64,000 nt of DNA from Candidatus Absconditabacterales bacterium (GCA_937923605.1 CALDTY010000001.1:82260-146259); one strand, 5' to 3'. Positions 35,322 through 46,650 are shown, numbered from the stretch's first letter. Notes: a model not told the origin generated them from the letters alone. Made by a program: numbers and translations.

Positions 35322-37907
35322 TTAATTACTAATTGCCATTTCACGAAGCTGCTGTTGCATCACCCCACCGTGTTGAAGAAAACCATATTCCTGAGGAGAC
35401 TCCAAAGCGACTCTTACTTGAAAAGCGATAGTTTCTCCAGATGATTTTATAAAACTTACATTTAATACGTCTGTATTCTCATCTATTTCACTTAATGGTA
35501 TCTCCCAAACTTCACTTCCATCAATACCGAAAGTTTCAGCATTTTCACCTTCCATAAAGCATAAAGGCACTATTCCCATTTGCCAAAGATTTGATCTATG
35601 AATTGCCTCATAGCTTTCAGCGATCACAGATTTTACTCCCAACATATAAGGTCCTGAAGCAGCCATAACTCGAGATGATCCACAACCATAGTTTATTCCA
35701 CCAATTACTATCAACGGAACATTTTCAGATTTGTATCGCTGTGCTGCAATATAGATACTTAACTCTTCTCCTGATGGATAATACTTTGTCCATCCTCCTT
35801 TTTGTTCCACCATAAGATTCTGATTAGTAGGATTAGAAAAAATCGTTGAAGAAAGGAGATCAGTATTAGAGCGATATCCACCTATACTTAAGATGTCCCG
35901 CAAGTCAAAGACTCCATGTTCATGAAGATAATCCATTGCTGCGGGTATTTGAGTAGGATTGCCAGCTGGAGATATTGCATCAGTACTAAAATCATTACCG
36001 AAGATTCCTAATACCCTTGCATCTTTAACATCAACAATAGGTGCTGGGTCTTTAGTTAAGTCAACAAAGAATGGAGGTTTTTTGACCAATATGTCATCTT
36101 GCCAATCATATAAAGGCCCACTTGGAAATTCAATTGCATTATATGACTCTGTTCCCTCAAATAAATCTTCATACGCTGTCTGATGCATATCTTTTGTAAT
36201 AATAGCTTTTGCTTCTGCCACTTCCTCATGTGATGGTAAAAGATCTTTTAGATAAACACCATCACCAAAATCGTATGAGGTAATATCTATATCGATACGA
36301 CCTGCAATTGCATAAGCAATAATCAGATCTGGAGCAGCTAAGAAAGAAAGACTTACACTTGCATCTTGTCTCCCAGCATAGTTTCTATTAGAAGACACAA
36401 CAGATGTTGGAGTAAATCCTTGTTTCAATAACGCATCTCCAATCTTATTTAAGCCACCACTTTGACCAATACAGGCACCACAACCATATGCTGTAATACC
36501 AAAACCTAACTGCTCAATATATGGTTTAAGTTCAAGAGCTTCCAAATACTGATCTGCAACTTTTGAGCCACTTGCAAAAGCTGTTTTTACCCATGGCTTT
36601 ATACTCAAACCTTTCTTTACGGCTCTCTTTGCAAGCAGCGCAGCACGTAAAATTGAATCTGGATTTGCTGTGTGAGTACAGCTCGCTATTGAAGCTAACA
36701 ATAAAGCACCATTGGGTATATTAGTTTCATTCTCTTGGTATATTTTGCTTGTTGATATACTTAGTTCTGCAAAAGTTTCTTTAACTTTTTCATGCGCCTC
36801 GCTCAAAGGAACCCAGTTATGAGGAGTATTTGGTCCGCTAACTCCTCTTTGCATAGTTGATAAATCAACTATTTCCGTTTGTGAGTATGAGACATTAAAT
36901 TCATTTTCCTCATTTCTCCATAAACCATAGGATTTTGAAAGTGACTCAACATGTCGATCTCTATCTGAGTAAGATAAGAACTTAACTGTTTCATCATCAA
37001 CCATAAATAATGCTACTCTTGAACCAAATTCAGCAGCAACATTTGCAATAGTTGCTCTAGCTTCTAATGGAAGAGTATTTACACCTTCTCCTATAAATTG
37101 TACAAAAGCTCCAGTCACATCAATTTTCCTTAAAATAGGTTTTAGCGCTAAGCACAAGTCAGAACTGCTAATACCTATCGGAAGTTCATTGATGAGATTG
37201 ATGGCTACTACCTTAGGTATTTTCATGCCAATGCGTTCACCAGCAAAAACCTTCTGAGCTTCAGAACCACCAATACCCCATGCCAAAATACAATTAGCAT
37301 TGACCATTGGTGTATGAGAATCAGTTCCTTTACCAAATACAGGCACTCCATCTTTATCAAAAACAGGCACTAATTTCTCTGTATTGATTTGATGAATTAC
37401 TCCCTTGTTTGGAGGAATTATGGTGATTCCCATTTGCTCACCAGCCCACTTAGCGATTCTGATTCGCCCAAAATTCAAACGTGTTTCATCTGCAAGATTT
37501 TCAGCAAGAGATCCTTTGGTTCTTACTGAGTGATCAAATACAAGATGAGTTGGCACTTGTGCAGTAATAACACTTGGATCTTTACCAAGTTTTGCTAGAG
37601 CATCTCTTTTTGCAGCTAAATTAGTTATTTCTGGGACTCCAGTATAATCCTGAAACCAAAGCATACTCGCTTTAGTTTGAACATTTACATGCTTACCAAT
37701 TAGGTAAGCTTCAAATGCCGAAGCGTCTTCAGGTAGACAATGCCAAGCTAACAACTTCAATGAAGCTGGTAATTGGTTATACACTTCTTTTGGTAAAGGC
37801 AATTGTTTTGCTTCCACTGTGTATACATTTTTAATTAACGAATAATAAAGACCTTGATTCCCACACACAAAGGAGATCTTTACATATCTTTTATATGTGT
37901 TAGTCAA
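35322..37907 (-). CDS. acnA: aconitate hydratase (AcnA-type)
   Basis: 861 aa, fully open in the standard code. It has the AcnA/IRP-type four-domain layout. The FeS ligands lie in ASCTHTANP and GCGACIGQSG, substrate contacts in GTDSHTP and NYAGRQDAS, and the swivel domain at IGGINYGCGSSR. It interconverts citrate and isocitrate. The start is a TTG in the track (MTNTYKRYV); a nearby GTG is an alternative. About 65 glycines are present and none is coded by UGA, unlike nearly every other long gene here. No other TCA-cycle gene is visible. Lateral transfer from a standard-code donor is the simplest explanation. Confidence 0.95.
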   Translation of the reverse strand: MTNTYKRYVKISFVCGNQGLYYSLIKNVYTVEAKQLPLPKEVYNQLPASLKLLAWHCLPEDASAFEAYLIGKHVNVQTKASMLWFQDYTGVPEITNLAAKRDALAKLGKDPSVITAQVPTHLVFDHSVRTKGSLAENLADETRLNFGRIRIAKWAGEQMGITIIPPNKGVIHQINTEKLVPVFDKDGVPVFGKGTDSHTPMVNANCILAWGIGGSEAQKVFAGERIGMKIPKVVAINLINELPIGISSSDLCLALKPILRKIDVTGAFVQFIGEGVNTLPLEARATIANVAAEFGSRVALFMVDDETVKFLSYSDRDRHVESLSKSYGLWRNEENEFNVSYSQTEIVDLSTMQRGVSGPNTPHNWVPLSEAHEKVKETFAELSISTSKIYQENETNIPNGALLLASIASCTHTANPDSILRAALLAKRAVKKGLSIKPWVKTAFASGSKVADQYLEALELKPYIEQLGFGITAYGCGACIGQSGGLNKIGDALLKQGFTPTSVVSSNRNYAGRQDASVSLSFLAAPDLIIAYAIAGRIDIDITSYDFGDGVYLKDLLPSHEEVAEAKAIITKDMHQTAYEDLFEGTESYNAIEFPSGPLYDWQDDILVKKPPFFVDLTKDPAPIVDVKDARVLGIFGNDFSTDAISPAGNPTQIPAAMDYLHEHGVFDLRDILSIGGYRSNTDLLSSTIFSNPTNQNLMVEQKGGWTKYYPSGEELSIYIAAQRYKSENVPLIVIGGINYGCGSSRVMAASGPYMLGVKSVIAESYEAIHRSNLWQMGIVPLCFMEGENAETFGIDGSEVWEIPLSEIDENTDVLNVSFIKSSGETIAFQVRVALESPQEYGFLQHGGVMQQQLREMAISN

Positions 37908-38216
37908 ATTACATTGTAGTAATGATTATTTTAGAAAAATATAATAATTCCTATTTTCTATCAAGTTTGTAGCATAATCAAAAATTACTTTATCATCAAG
38001 TAAATATCTTTAAATGCTCGCATTTTCTAAAACAAGAAAATATGTAGCATATATGGATTACTAGTCCACTCTTTCAATAGTTATTTGTTTATTTTAATGA
38101 ATCCCATTAATCTATAAAGAATATCTATATCAATTCAATGCATTATGTCAATAATGTATATTATGATACACAGCTAATATTACTAAGAATAGTTTGTATC
38201 ATTGATATTATATCCT
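37908..38216. other. 309-bp AT-rich intergenic region
   Basis: Upstream of the aconitase gene and downstream of a lipoprotein gene on the same strand. I see no ORF above 25 codons and no clear RNA. It contains palindrome-like stretches (cattatgtcaataatg). It presumably holds the aconitase promoter. Confidence 0.4.
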
Positions 38217-38693
38217 TTATTGGGCTGTAATTTGAATATATCAATATTGTCCTAACTTCTCTTTTAATTCTCCAGCCTCAAAGACGTCAAAAGATTTGAC
38301 ACTCGCTTTGATCTTATCTCAAACAATAATGTCTTCAAAAGCAATTATGTCTCATGAAGTATTTACAATAATGGTTGATCTTTTTTGTTGAGTATCTGGT
38401 AATAATGGAATAGTACTGAACCCTCACTGAATTGTTGAGATTTCTACAAAATTTGAAAACTCTCAAATATTTGCTTCGTTAATCTTCGTAATCGATCCTT
38501 CGATCACACTATCTCGATCCAGATCGCAAGATCTTGGATTTTTTTCACATGCTTCAAATTGTTCAGCAAATTCAGCACTAATTGTATAAGGGGTTGCTGG
38601 AACTGTATTCGAAACTGTATTTTGCGTTGAGCCACAACCAGTAATAATAAGTGTGCTCATAGTTATCGTTATAAGTAATATAGTTTTTTTCAT
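38217..38693 (-). CDS. lipoprotein with OB-like domain
   Basis: 158 aa. A signal peptide ends in the lipobox IITGC. After a Ser/Thr linker comes a short domain (SVIEGSITKINEANIGEFSN; STIIVNTSGDIIAFEDIIVG; KIKASVKSFDVFEAG) that looks like the small beta-barrel seen in many CPR lipoproteins (DUF5666-like). The ORF track ends at residue 76 because of a TGA. No function assigned. Confidence 0.65.
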
Positions 38694-38830
38694 GACAATT
38701 AAATTATATAAATAGAATCAATTATAATTATCTATTATATTATGTCAATATTGAAAACTAAAGATAATTGAATTCCTCTAAACAATAAATAAACTATCTT
38801 CATTTGCGTGATTTTATTATTGCTATTACT

Positions 38831-39757
38831 ATGAATAAAATTGTATTATGAATCTTTTCTTTATTCCTTTTTTGTGGATCAATCAGCTGACATGAATGAT
38901 ATTCAGAACTGGATTGATGTCATACTGAAAACAACATAAGGCATTGTCATACAGAATGAGAAGCTTTTGATACAGATAGTAATAATCCAAGAATGATATA
39001 TTGATCTGATGAAATATGTATATATGGTGAAATTGATTGAAATTGAGATCTCATACCATTGCATCCAAACGAATATTACTACACGGATTGTGTAGACAAA
39101 CATTTTTGGTTCTCAAAAGATAACCCAGATTTTATTACCGAATCTTGAAAAACACTTCGAGAATCACAATTTGTAAATATAAATTATGATTATATTTGTG
39201 ATCGTAGTCGCAGTCGTGTGGAAGTTATGAAGATAATTATTGAGACATATTATCAAGAAGAAGATTGTGAAGTATTTGATGATAATTTCTGTTTAATAGT
39301 TCCAACCTGTCAAGAAATTGCAGAAAGTAGGCTTTCTTTACCTGACAAAACAATCTTAAGTCATCTAGATAATCAAATAATGTGTGATTATTACAAGAAT
39401 ATCTATGAAAGAGCCAGATGTGAATATCTACTAGACACTAGAGTCAACCAATCATTAGAACAAGCCCCTACTCAGTTAGTAGTACCCACAAATACATCAA
39501 TGCAAGTATTGGAAACTCAACAGACTACTACAATCGCACAAGCCAATTTAGAACCTCAACCAATTCTCGTGCCACAAAATAAAATCATAACATTATCTAT
39601 AAATATCAAAGTCAAAATAGAAAAAGTTAAAGAAGTGCTAGATAAATCGTGATATAAATGAGATATTGTTGTTCCTTTGGTTAAGAAAATAAAAGAAAAT
39701 CAAATTGTATGAAGCAAGAAGTATTTGATAGCTGATTATTTGATTTCTTTATATTAA
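38831..39757 (+). CDS. secreted YHYH-domain protein
   Basis: 308 aa. Signal peptide (IVLGIFSLFLFCGSISG) and directly after it a YHYH-like block, SGHEGYSELDGCHTENNIRH followed by CHTEGEAFD. The middle is Cys-rich (EEDCEVFDDNFCLIVPTCQE), probably disulfide-linked. The C-terminal ~50 residues (VKEVLDKSGYKGDIVVPLVK) resemble the helical repeat found at the C-termini of secreted CPR proteins. The ORF track sees only the middle. The role is unknown. Confidence 0.65.
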
Positions 39758-39773
39758 ATGATTCAGACTCAAA

Positions 39774-39799
39774 AAAAGCTACACAATTGTGTAGCTTTT
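39774..39799 (+). terminator. rho-independent terminator, AGCTACAC stem
   Basis: AAAAGCTACAC-aatt-GTGTAGCTTTT lies 17 bp after the YHYH gene. The stem is the same as in the terminators at 29413 and 49687. Confidence 0.85.
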
Positions 39800-39961
39800 G
39801 TCATAACTAAATCACATTACTCACACGTATCACAATCATCTAGATGATTTTTTTTCGTTTTATGAGTGTAGTAAATGATACATAGGAATGTTCTCCCTAT
39901 CTATGCTCTATGAACTACAGAAGATTTAAATGTTCTGCTTTCTTTCAGGAACACATACATG

Positions 39962-39990
39962 TTGACATAAAATTTGTAATCCGTATTTTT
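39962..39990 (+). promoter_or_regulatory. sigma-70-type promoter for the 40014 gene
   Basis: A -35-like TTGACA, a spacer of 16-17 bp and a -10-like TATTTT lie about 25 bp before the ATG at 40014. Confidence 0.5.
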
Positions 39991-40013
39991 GTAAAAAATA
40001 AAACTGTTAAACT

Positions 40014-40325
40014 ATGGATAAAAAAGATTTTGAACTAATTTGTGTTACCTATTTAACTGGGATTATTGGTAATTTTGAGTTAAATTTAAATTTTATAAGA
40101 AGAACTCTTCAATCAGTATTACCCTTACCTGGTTCTGTGGCAGAAGATTCTTTTATTACATTTCTGGAAGAGAAAAGAGCAGAACTCCAGATACCAATAA
40201 CTACATATCTTGCACTTTTCAATCAACCTAATCAAGATGAACATCTTGCAATTGTAAATCTAAAGCTTAAAGAAATTAGTAAAGAACTTACTAGTAAAAT
40301 TGAATTTATGTGGGAAGAATCCTAA
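40014..40325 (+). CDS. hypothetical 103-aa protein
   Basis: A complete standard-code ORF with no TGA, good promoter and terminator placement, and a helical profile (EKRAELQIPITTYLALFNQP; LKLKEISKELTSKIEFMWEE). No signal peptide, no membrane segment, no recognised family. It is a free-standing single gene. Confidence 0.6.
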   Translation: MDKKDFELICVTYLTGIIGNFELNLNFIRRTLQSVLPLPGSVAEDSFITFLEEKRAELQIPITTYLALFNQPNQDEHLAIVNLKLKEISKELTSKIEFMWEES

Positions 40326-40347
40326 TAAGAAATATTATTATTGGTAG

Positions 40348-40371
40348 CGGTCTTAAATAGACCGTTTTTTT
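40348..40371 (+). terminator. rho-independent terminator
   Basis: CGGTCT-taaat-AGACCG followed by seven T, 22 bp after the stop of the 103-aa protein. Confidence 0.9.
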
Positions 40372-40624
40372 ATATGTTAGCTTTCTAATACCTCATACAA
40401 CTACACTAAATATTTTCAATTTTTTTCATTGGGATACAATTGTCATGCTTTTTATGAGTCAGTGCAAGATCTATCTTATTGGTTTCTTCTAGTACTATGT
40501 ATTACTTTATTTATAAGCGAAGATTAGAAGAAAGAGAATGTGTGTAATAAGTATTAAGAATTGCAATAAAGGAAAACTTAATTACATTATTTACGAACAT
40601 GTTCTTTTATTGGGAATACCTACT
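40372..40624. other. intergenic region before the redox operon
   Basis: 253 bp. The DUF134 frame is open upstream to at least 40538 (ATGTGTGTAATA), but the family start fits the ATG at 40625. I see no RNA or repeat. The promoter of the operon should lie here. Confidence 0.35.
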
Positions 40625-40930
40625 ATGCCAGCATGAAGAAAGAAAATAGATAGGACTATTTGTATTGATACTACAAAACTAGTTTGTGGTTGTATGTGAC
40701 CAGTGAAACTAACTAAATCAGAATTAAGAAAGCTTGAGAAAGTAACACTTTATGATGATGAACTACAAGCACTCGCGTATAAAGACTTAGAAAATTTAAC
40801 AATGAAGGAATCTGCTAAAATGATGTGAATATCTAAAACAGTATTTGCTGGCATTTATTCATCTGCTCGCAAGAAACAAACTGATTGTCTTGTTAATTGA
40901 AAAATTATTATTGTCCAATGTGATGATTAA
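40625..40930 (+). CDS. DUF134-family DNA-binding protein
   Basis: 101 aa, starting with the family-typical MPAGRKKIDR. It has a Cys-bearing segment (LVCGCMGPVKLTKSELRKLE) and the sigma-70 region-4-like HTH (LENLTMKESAKMMGISKTVF), then SARKKQTDCLVNGK. DUF134 proteins are predicted regulators, often beside redox or metal genes. It is first in a tight four-gene run and is the likely regulator of that operon. Its glycines are mostly TGA. Confidence 0.82.
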
Positions 40931-40950
40931 CTTTTAATAATATACAAAAA

Positions 40951-41505
40951 ATGAATTATTGAACTATAATACCTTGACTACAAATTAATGGTAAACCTGC
41001 ACCTTATGGTGTATTCAATGAAAGATGAATTCGTGCAACAGCCTGAATAATGATGCTTGTAGGGTTTTTCGCTTTCGTAATAGTCTTTACAACAAAAGAC
41101 TTTGTATACTTGTATCCAGTTGTTATAGCGTTCTTAATTCAATTCTTACTATCTGTTGTTTGGTGACCACAGGTAGCTCCTTTTAGCATATTGTGAGAAC
41201 GATTTGTTAGGAAACAAAAGCCAGATTATGTTTGAGCGATACAAAAACGCTTTGCTTGGTCATTATGATTAGCTATGGCAATAACAATGACTGTAGTAAC
41301 TATATGATTCTGACTTACTTGATTCATACCTTTCGCAATCTGCATAACCTGTTTGTTCCTTATGTGGATGGAATCAGCACTTGGTATTTGTGTAGGATGT
41401 AAAATCTATTATTGATTGATTAGGTATTGAGTATTAAAAGAACCAATCCATAGACCAGCTTGTCCATGATGAGCGTGTGCAATAAATTTTAAAAAAACTA
41501 CATAG
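40951..41505 (+). CDS. DUF4395-family membrane protein
   Basis: 184 aa with four hydrophobic helices. The family pattern is clear: VFNERGIRATAGIMML at the start, then VVWGPQVAPFSILGERF, and a Cys-containing end (LGICVGCKIYYG; RPACPGGACAINF). The Cys pairs at the membrane surface suggest a thiol/disulfide or sulfur-transfer role. It is 20 bp after the DUF134 gene, and its TAG is directly followed by the ATG of the rhodanese gene. Confidence 0.82.
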
Positions 41506-41919
41506 ATGAAATACGTTGTATGATGAATACTTCTTCTCTTACTAGTTTGATGATGATTTTTTTATGTAAATCAAAAACCGATTCCCAACAATGGAACTAC
41601 CCTAGCTTCTGATGAATTTCAATCATTAAGTAAAAACAATGATTACATTCTGATTGATATTAGAAATGAACGAGAACTAGAAGAAACATGAGTAATAAAG
41701 TGATTAGATAAGCATAAAAATGTGTATAATCTTGAGCATGTAGCGGACTTAGAGAATATGGATAAAGATGGGAAGTATCTCTTTTATTGTGCCCATGGAA
41801 ATAGAAGTCGTATGCTTAGAGAGCACCTGATGACTCTATGATTCACAAATGTGTATGACTTAGAATGATGAGAAGCTAAACGAACAGAAGATTGATTTTC
41901 ATTAGAATGATGGAAATAG
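41506..41919 (+). CDS. membrane-anchored rhodanese-like sulfurtransferase
   Basis: 137 aa. An N-terminal membrane anchor (YVVGGILLLLLVGGGFFYV), then one rhodanese domain (LIDIRNERELEETGVIKG) with the active-site loop YCAHGNRSRM carrying the catalytic Cys. These enzymes pass sulfane sulfur to thiols. The start abuts the stop of the DUF4395 gene, so translation is likely coupled. The anchor glycines are nearly all TGA. Confidence 0.87.
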
Positions 41920-41920
41920 T

Positions 41921-42535
41921 ATGAAAAAAATATCAACCATATTAGACTGGATAGTATTTATATGAATACCTTTGGGATTATTCTATTTTGCAATACAACC
42001 AAATATGTATCGCGATATGGTTCACCGATGAGAATGGTCACTCAATCTACTCTATATTATTATTTTTATGAAGCCATTTTTAGTAATATTTGGGCATCCT
42101 ATACAGTACAAGATTCTTCATTTTAGAAGACATCTTGGAATACTTAGCTTTTGGTTTGCACTTTTTCATACATGATGAATTATCCGATTGAGATGATGGC
42201 GAGATATAAATATGTATCTTTGACGGAAAAATTATCTCTTTCGATGATGATTAGCTATGATAGGAATGTTAATATTATGAATAACAAGTAACTATTGGTC
42301 TATCAGGATGCTCAAGAAACGATGGAAAAGAATACAATACTTAGCATATCCAGCATTATTTATGACAATGCTCCATGAAGCACTCATACCAAGGACTGTT
42401 CACTTCGAATGATACGAAGAAGTTCGGTTTACCGCAGGAGTTTTTTGAGTATTCATTGTCGTAAAAATAATAGAATACTTAATTAGGAAAAAGAAAGTGC
42501 CATCAGCTTGGAGTCTTTATATCAACAAGAAATAA
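41921..42535 (+). CDS. ferric-reductase-like (MsrQ/YedZ-type) heme membrane protein
   Basis: 204 aa, about six helices. The pattern RRHLGILSFWFALFHTG gives two of the heme-binding histidines, and TMLHEALIPRT a third. This is the ferric-reductase-like transmembrane domain (FRD) without NAD/FAD domains, as in MsrQ, which passes quinol electrons to a periplasmic partner. It is 1 bp after the rhodanese gene. The partner reductase is not in the window, so the electron acceptor is open. Confidence 0.78.
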
Positions 42536-42626
42536 TAAACTAGAATCATTTTTAGAATTAAAATTCGTAAATTCTAAGACACAAATAAACCAAAAACAAC
42601 CTAGTCTAATTAAGGAAGATATTAAT

Positions 42627-45077
42627 TATATATATCAAACATTATTTCTCTCTAGCAACTTTTGCCCAAATCCAAATTAGTCATACAACTATGCAACAGG
42701 TAAGTACTCAAGTAAGAAGAACTCGCTTGGATACATCAATAATTTCACTTCATTTAAACAAAAAGAAAAATAAGATACATGACAGAAGGGATATAGATCC
42801 AGAGATGAGGAGGTAGATAGAAATATATCATGCTTTTAAAGAAGATATAAGTCTTTCTCCTGCTCAGAGTAATTCATACACATCGAATCTCTCTCTTTGG
42901 AAAATTCATGCATAGCTAAACAGAGAAAAGATTGCACTCAAGGCATAGAGCAACATCAATCAAAATAAGAAGCTAAGAAGCAATCATATACGTTGCACAT
43001 ATTCTTTTACTTGTGCAATAACATCTCAAGTATCTATGATTGAGACATTATTTCACATGAGAGAAACAATTTCGGAGGTAACTACTGATTTACGATTTGC
43101 TTCAGCAGTCACTTGGAAGAACGATGTTTTTGGTGCATCTTGAAATTGACTTGCTACAAGTTGAAAGTAAAAGAAAGGACGGATCCCCTCCCTGACTGAA
43201 GACCTTGTATTCACAACCGTCAAAGGAAATTCTCTTCCTGCAATAGAGATGACAACTTTATCTTTAAGTCAAAGTCCAATACTCTCTGCAAATTCTTCAT
43301 CTACAGAGAGATCTCCTTCTTTTAATAATGGAGTTCATGAGGTAAGTGGTATATCCTGTAAATCATTACTCGTCATATTGAATTCTCTTGCAAATCAACG
43401 TCTTTCTCATCAGGATCAACTCTGTTCAAGATACTCTTTCAAAGGACGTCAATTAACTGAAACAATCCTTCCCAAAATTATATTGAAAGCATCATCTACT
43501 GGAAATGAAAGTTGATCGATCTTTTTGAGATCATCATCAAACACATTTGTTACAAAAATGGAATCTCATCATGCAGTTAATCATTGTAGTCTTTCTTGTA
43601 ATCAACTATATGTCATCACTGTCCAACTCAATAGTATCATAAGAACAGTACATCATCCAGTTATCATACTACTTTGGGTACCAGGTTTGGTTAAAAATCT
43701 GAGAACATCTCGTTTAGCAAAACTCTTTTTTCTCCATCTTGCCTTAGTTCATAATGTAAACATGAGTGTATGCAATCACCAAATACATCATCACACTATA
43801 ATTCAAAGCACTGCTCCACTTCCAAGATGGATAAGCACGGTAGATAGATTTCCTACAAGAAAAAAATACGAAAAAACAATGAGCATTCCTCAAAGAAGAA
43901 CTTCTTTCCAAGAAATTATTCTAGAAAGTGGTAAAGGACTTTTATCAAGCAAAGATAATGGACCTTCTCTAGTTGCAAGCCATATTGGCAATGAAGCAAC
44001 TCATATCGTCAAGAGTGAAATACCAGCGATAACAGGAATATATGTTTGAAAAGATCGTGAAGTTGATCACAAAAGATCTAGTGAAAGAAGAATGTTGGTA
44101 AGAAAGTAGGTTCCAGTTATTCATAGCAAAGCTCACAACAACAGACATCAACATACCCACAGTAGACTCTTGGCTCGTATATCACGATTACGAAGTCAGT
44201 ATATTCTCATAATCTGAAGTGAAGATTGATTCTCATGAACAATACGATACCCCAAAAACATTAAAACACACACTTCAAGAAGTAAAAACAGAAGACTTAT
44301 CAGTCACAGATATCCAGAGAGAGATTCTTCTACCGATTGAAAGACTCATTCACTTTCTTGAAGTGAACTCACACGCAATCAGCTTCACTCTCATAAATTG
44401 TCTTTTATTTCTTGCTGAAGTTGATTGATCTGAGTTTCTCAAGCATCTGGCAAAGCAATGAGAGTTTTATAGGTCAGCCTACTTCATTCCACTAGAAGAC
44501 CCAGTTCTTTCACTAAAGAAAGCGGCATAATAATCTGTCTTCCTCAATCAAAAACACTTAATCAAGCTCATGGTGCTGAAGAAAATATAGCTCAGATTGG
44601 ATAGTTGCGAGATTGTATCGTTAGAGAAGGGCCTGATTCTGTAATTGAGAGTCCTTCAAATAACGCTTGTGAAACAAAGATTAAATTTGATCCACTCATC
44701 TCACCTTCAAGCTCCAGTCAGTCATAATCACCATACACAGGAAAATATGTATCAACTCATCGAAGAGATACTAGTAATGGTCAAGTATTCGTCGTGAGTG
44801 TATAATTCATTTCCACCTTTTGGGAGACTATTCATTTTTGTATGATAACGGCATCAGTAATTTCCATAAGGATAACCTCATCCAACGGAACACTTCATTG
44901 GATGACTATATCACCTCCTACGCGTGGAGCAACTTCTGCTTGCACTTCATCTCTAATCACCTCTCCTGCTCGTGCAAGAATAAAGGTAATAATAATCGAT
45001 ACGACAATCAAAAAAGCAATAAGAATCAGTGAAGATTTTGATCTACGAAAAAGTGATGTTGAAAATAGTGAAGACAT
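42627..45077 (-). CDS. YbbP/FtsX-type ABC transporter permease
   Basis: 816 aa. An N-terminal helix (SSLILIAFLIVVSIIITFIL) precedes a large periplasmic part. Two clusters of helices follow, and there is a second periplasmic part with the FtsX/MacB-like strand VVNTRSSVREGIRPFFYF. The conserved end block is SAIFSLFSYAGIFQRERFDV. This matches the YbbP class, which has ~800 aa and two FtsX units. It is 21 bp after the ATPase gene. It probably extrudes or handles lipids or toxic compounds with YbbA. Several plus-strand ORF-track entries here are shadows. Confidence 0.85.
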
Positions 45078-45098
45078 TGAATAAAAAAGATGAAAAGC

Positions 45099-45764
45099 TT
45101 AAAAATCAGTAAATTTGGCACCTAGGTCTTTCATCTTGATTATTCTATCTGCTCGAGTAAGTAATTCTGGTTCATGAGTAATCATCACAATCGTGACTCA
45201 AGTCTCTTTTTGAAGATCTTTGATAAGCTGCATAATGTTCTGACTATTGCCAAGATCTAGATTGCCTGTTGGTTCATCAGCAAGCAGAAGTGGTGTTTTG
45301 TACAAAAAAGCTCTAGCAATAGCTACTCTTTGCTGTTCTCATCCACTCAATTGATCTGGATATATATCTATCTTCTTTGATAATCCAACAAGATCCAAGA
45401 GTTGCTCGACGGTGTATCTCTTTTCTCCATGCGAAAAATCACCAGGTAATTCAAGGTTTTCTTTTACAGTAAGTTGAGGGACCAGATGAAATTTTTGAAA
45501 CACAAATCAAATATTCTCTGCTCTCCAGAGGGTGCGTTGATCCTCTGACAAGGCATGTACCTTAGTATTATTTACCATAACTTCTCCTTTATCGGCAGTA
45601 TCTAGTCATGCAATGATATTGAATAGAGTAGTTTTTCATGATCCGCTCTGTCAGGTAAGCATCACAAACTCTCAAGTCTGTATCTCTAGTGAAAGATTTT
45701 TATATAGAACTATAGTTTCTGATCATTGAGTAAATGATTTTGATAGTTGCGTGAGATGTATCAT
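45099..45764 (-). CDS. YbbA/LolD-type ABC ATPase
   Basis: 221 aa. Walker A GQSGSGKTT, signature [15 protein letters not shown], Walker [14 protein letters not shown] and switch His THEP are present. The [20 protein letters not shown] segment is typical of MacB/LolD/YbbA ATPases that partner FtsX-like permeases. It is co-transcribed with the permease downstream and the GDSL esterase upstream. Confidence 0.92.
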
Positions 45765-45788
45765 GGGGAAAGAGTGTTTAAAATGTTT

Positions 45789-46487
45789 CTATTGAACCAG
45801 TTCTTGTAAGGTCTTTTCTACAATAGGAAGGATATTATTAACTATAACGTTATATCCTTCTTTGGTTGGGTGAATACCGTCTGGCAAATTGAGTTGTTTT
45901 CTTCCCCCTACTCATTCTAAAAAGAACTCAATACAAGAGACACGAGGATTTAATTTGTATGATGAACATATATCTACATATATCTGCTCAAATGTTGCTC
46001 TATACTCAGGTGAGTTATTGAGAGGAATTTGCATTCATCACAGAATTAAAAACAACTCCTTCTCGAGAATAATTTCCGAGATGGTCGTAATATTTTTTTT
46101 CATCTGATCTAGTGGCATTCCACGGAGTCAATCATTCGCACCTATTACCACAAAAGCGATATCGTCTTTATTTGCTGATTCTAACTGTCGATCCAACCTT
46201 GTTAAAAGTCATTTTGATGTATCTCATGAAATACCTCAATTGAGGACTTTTATATCATATCATTTTTCTAACAGCATTGATTCTAACTGAGCAGGATATG
46301 AGTCTTCACTAGGTAATTGATATCATGCGGTCAAACTGTCTCACAGAGCATGAATAGTTGTACGAGGAACTGTTAAGATAATTTCTTCAATTTGTTCAGC
46401 TTCTTTCTCTCTAACATCATTATTTCAAAAACATCATGTAAGTGTCACTGCACTTAGAAAGATCAAAGACACTATAGATAGTTTCAT
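45789..46487 (-). CDS. GDSL-type esterase lipoprotein (TesA-like)
   Basis: 232 aa. Signal peptide with lipobox LTGC, then the four SGNH blocks: HALGDSLTAGYQLP (Ser), LNGGISGDTS (Gly), VVIGANDGLRG (Asn) and LPDGIHPTKEGY (Asp/His). These are lysophospholipase/arylesterases of the TesA group. It is the first gene of the operon with YbbA and YbbP; the same three functions are neighbours in E. coli, where tesA is divergent. Confidence 0.88.
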
Positions 46488-46613
46488 ATTATTACGAAAA
46501 CTAAAGATCATATTAAGGTAATGAATTACGGCTTCATTGCTATTGGTTACATTAGGTAAAACTACCCCATAACTCTAAAATCAAAGAGTTAGAAGATACA
46601 AACTTTACGGCTG

Positions 46614-46650
46614 AACCAAAACTACCCTAGTATAGGGGAGTTTTAAAAAG
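46614..46650 (-). terminator. hairpin after the NAD(P)-binding protein gene
   Basis: AAAACTACCCTA-gta-TAGGGGAGTTTT lies in the 241-bp gap between the tesA-like start and the minus-strand stop at 46729. On the minus strand it ends in TTTTGG, so it may terminate the upstream gene. A related unpaired stretch (caaactttacctctggacc) recurs at 49570-49615. Confidence 0.55.

Noticed and set aside
35959-36183. ORF antisense within aconitase
   Set aside because: Shadow of the real acnA frame; no independent signal.
43249-45084. Plus-strand ORFs 43249, 43525, 44219, 44820, 44842
   Set aside because: They are antisense to the continuous minus-strand YbbP-type permease (816 aa).
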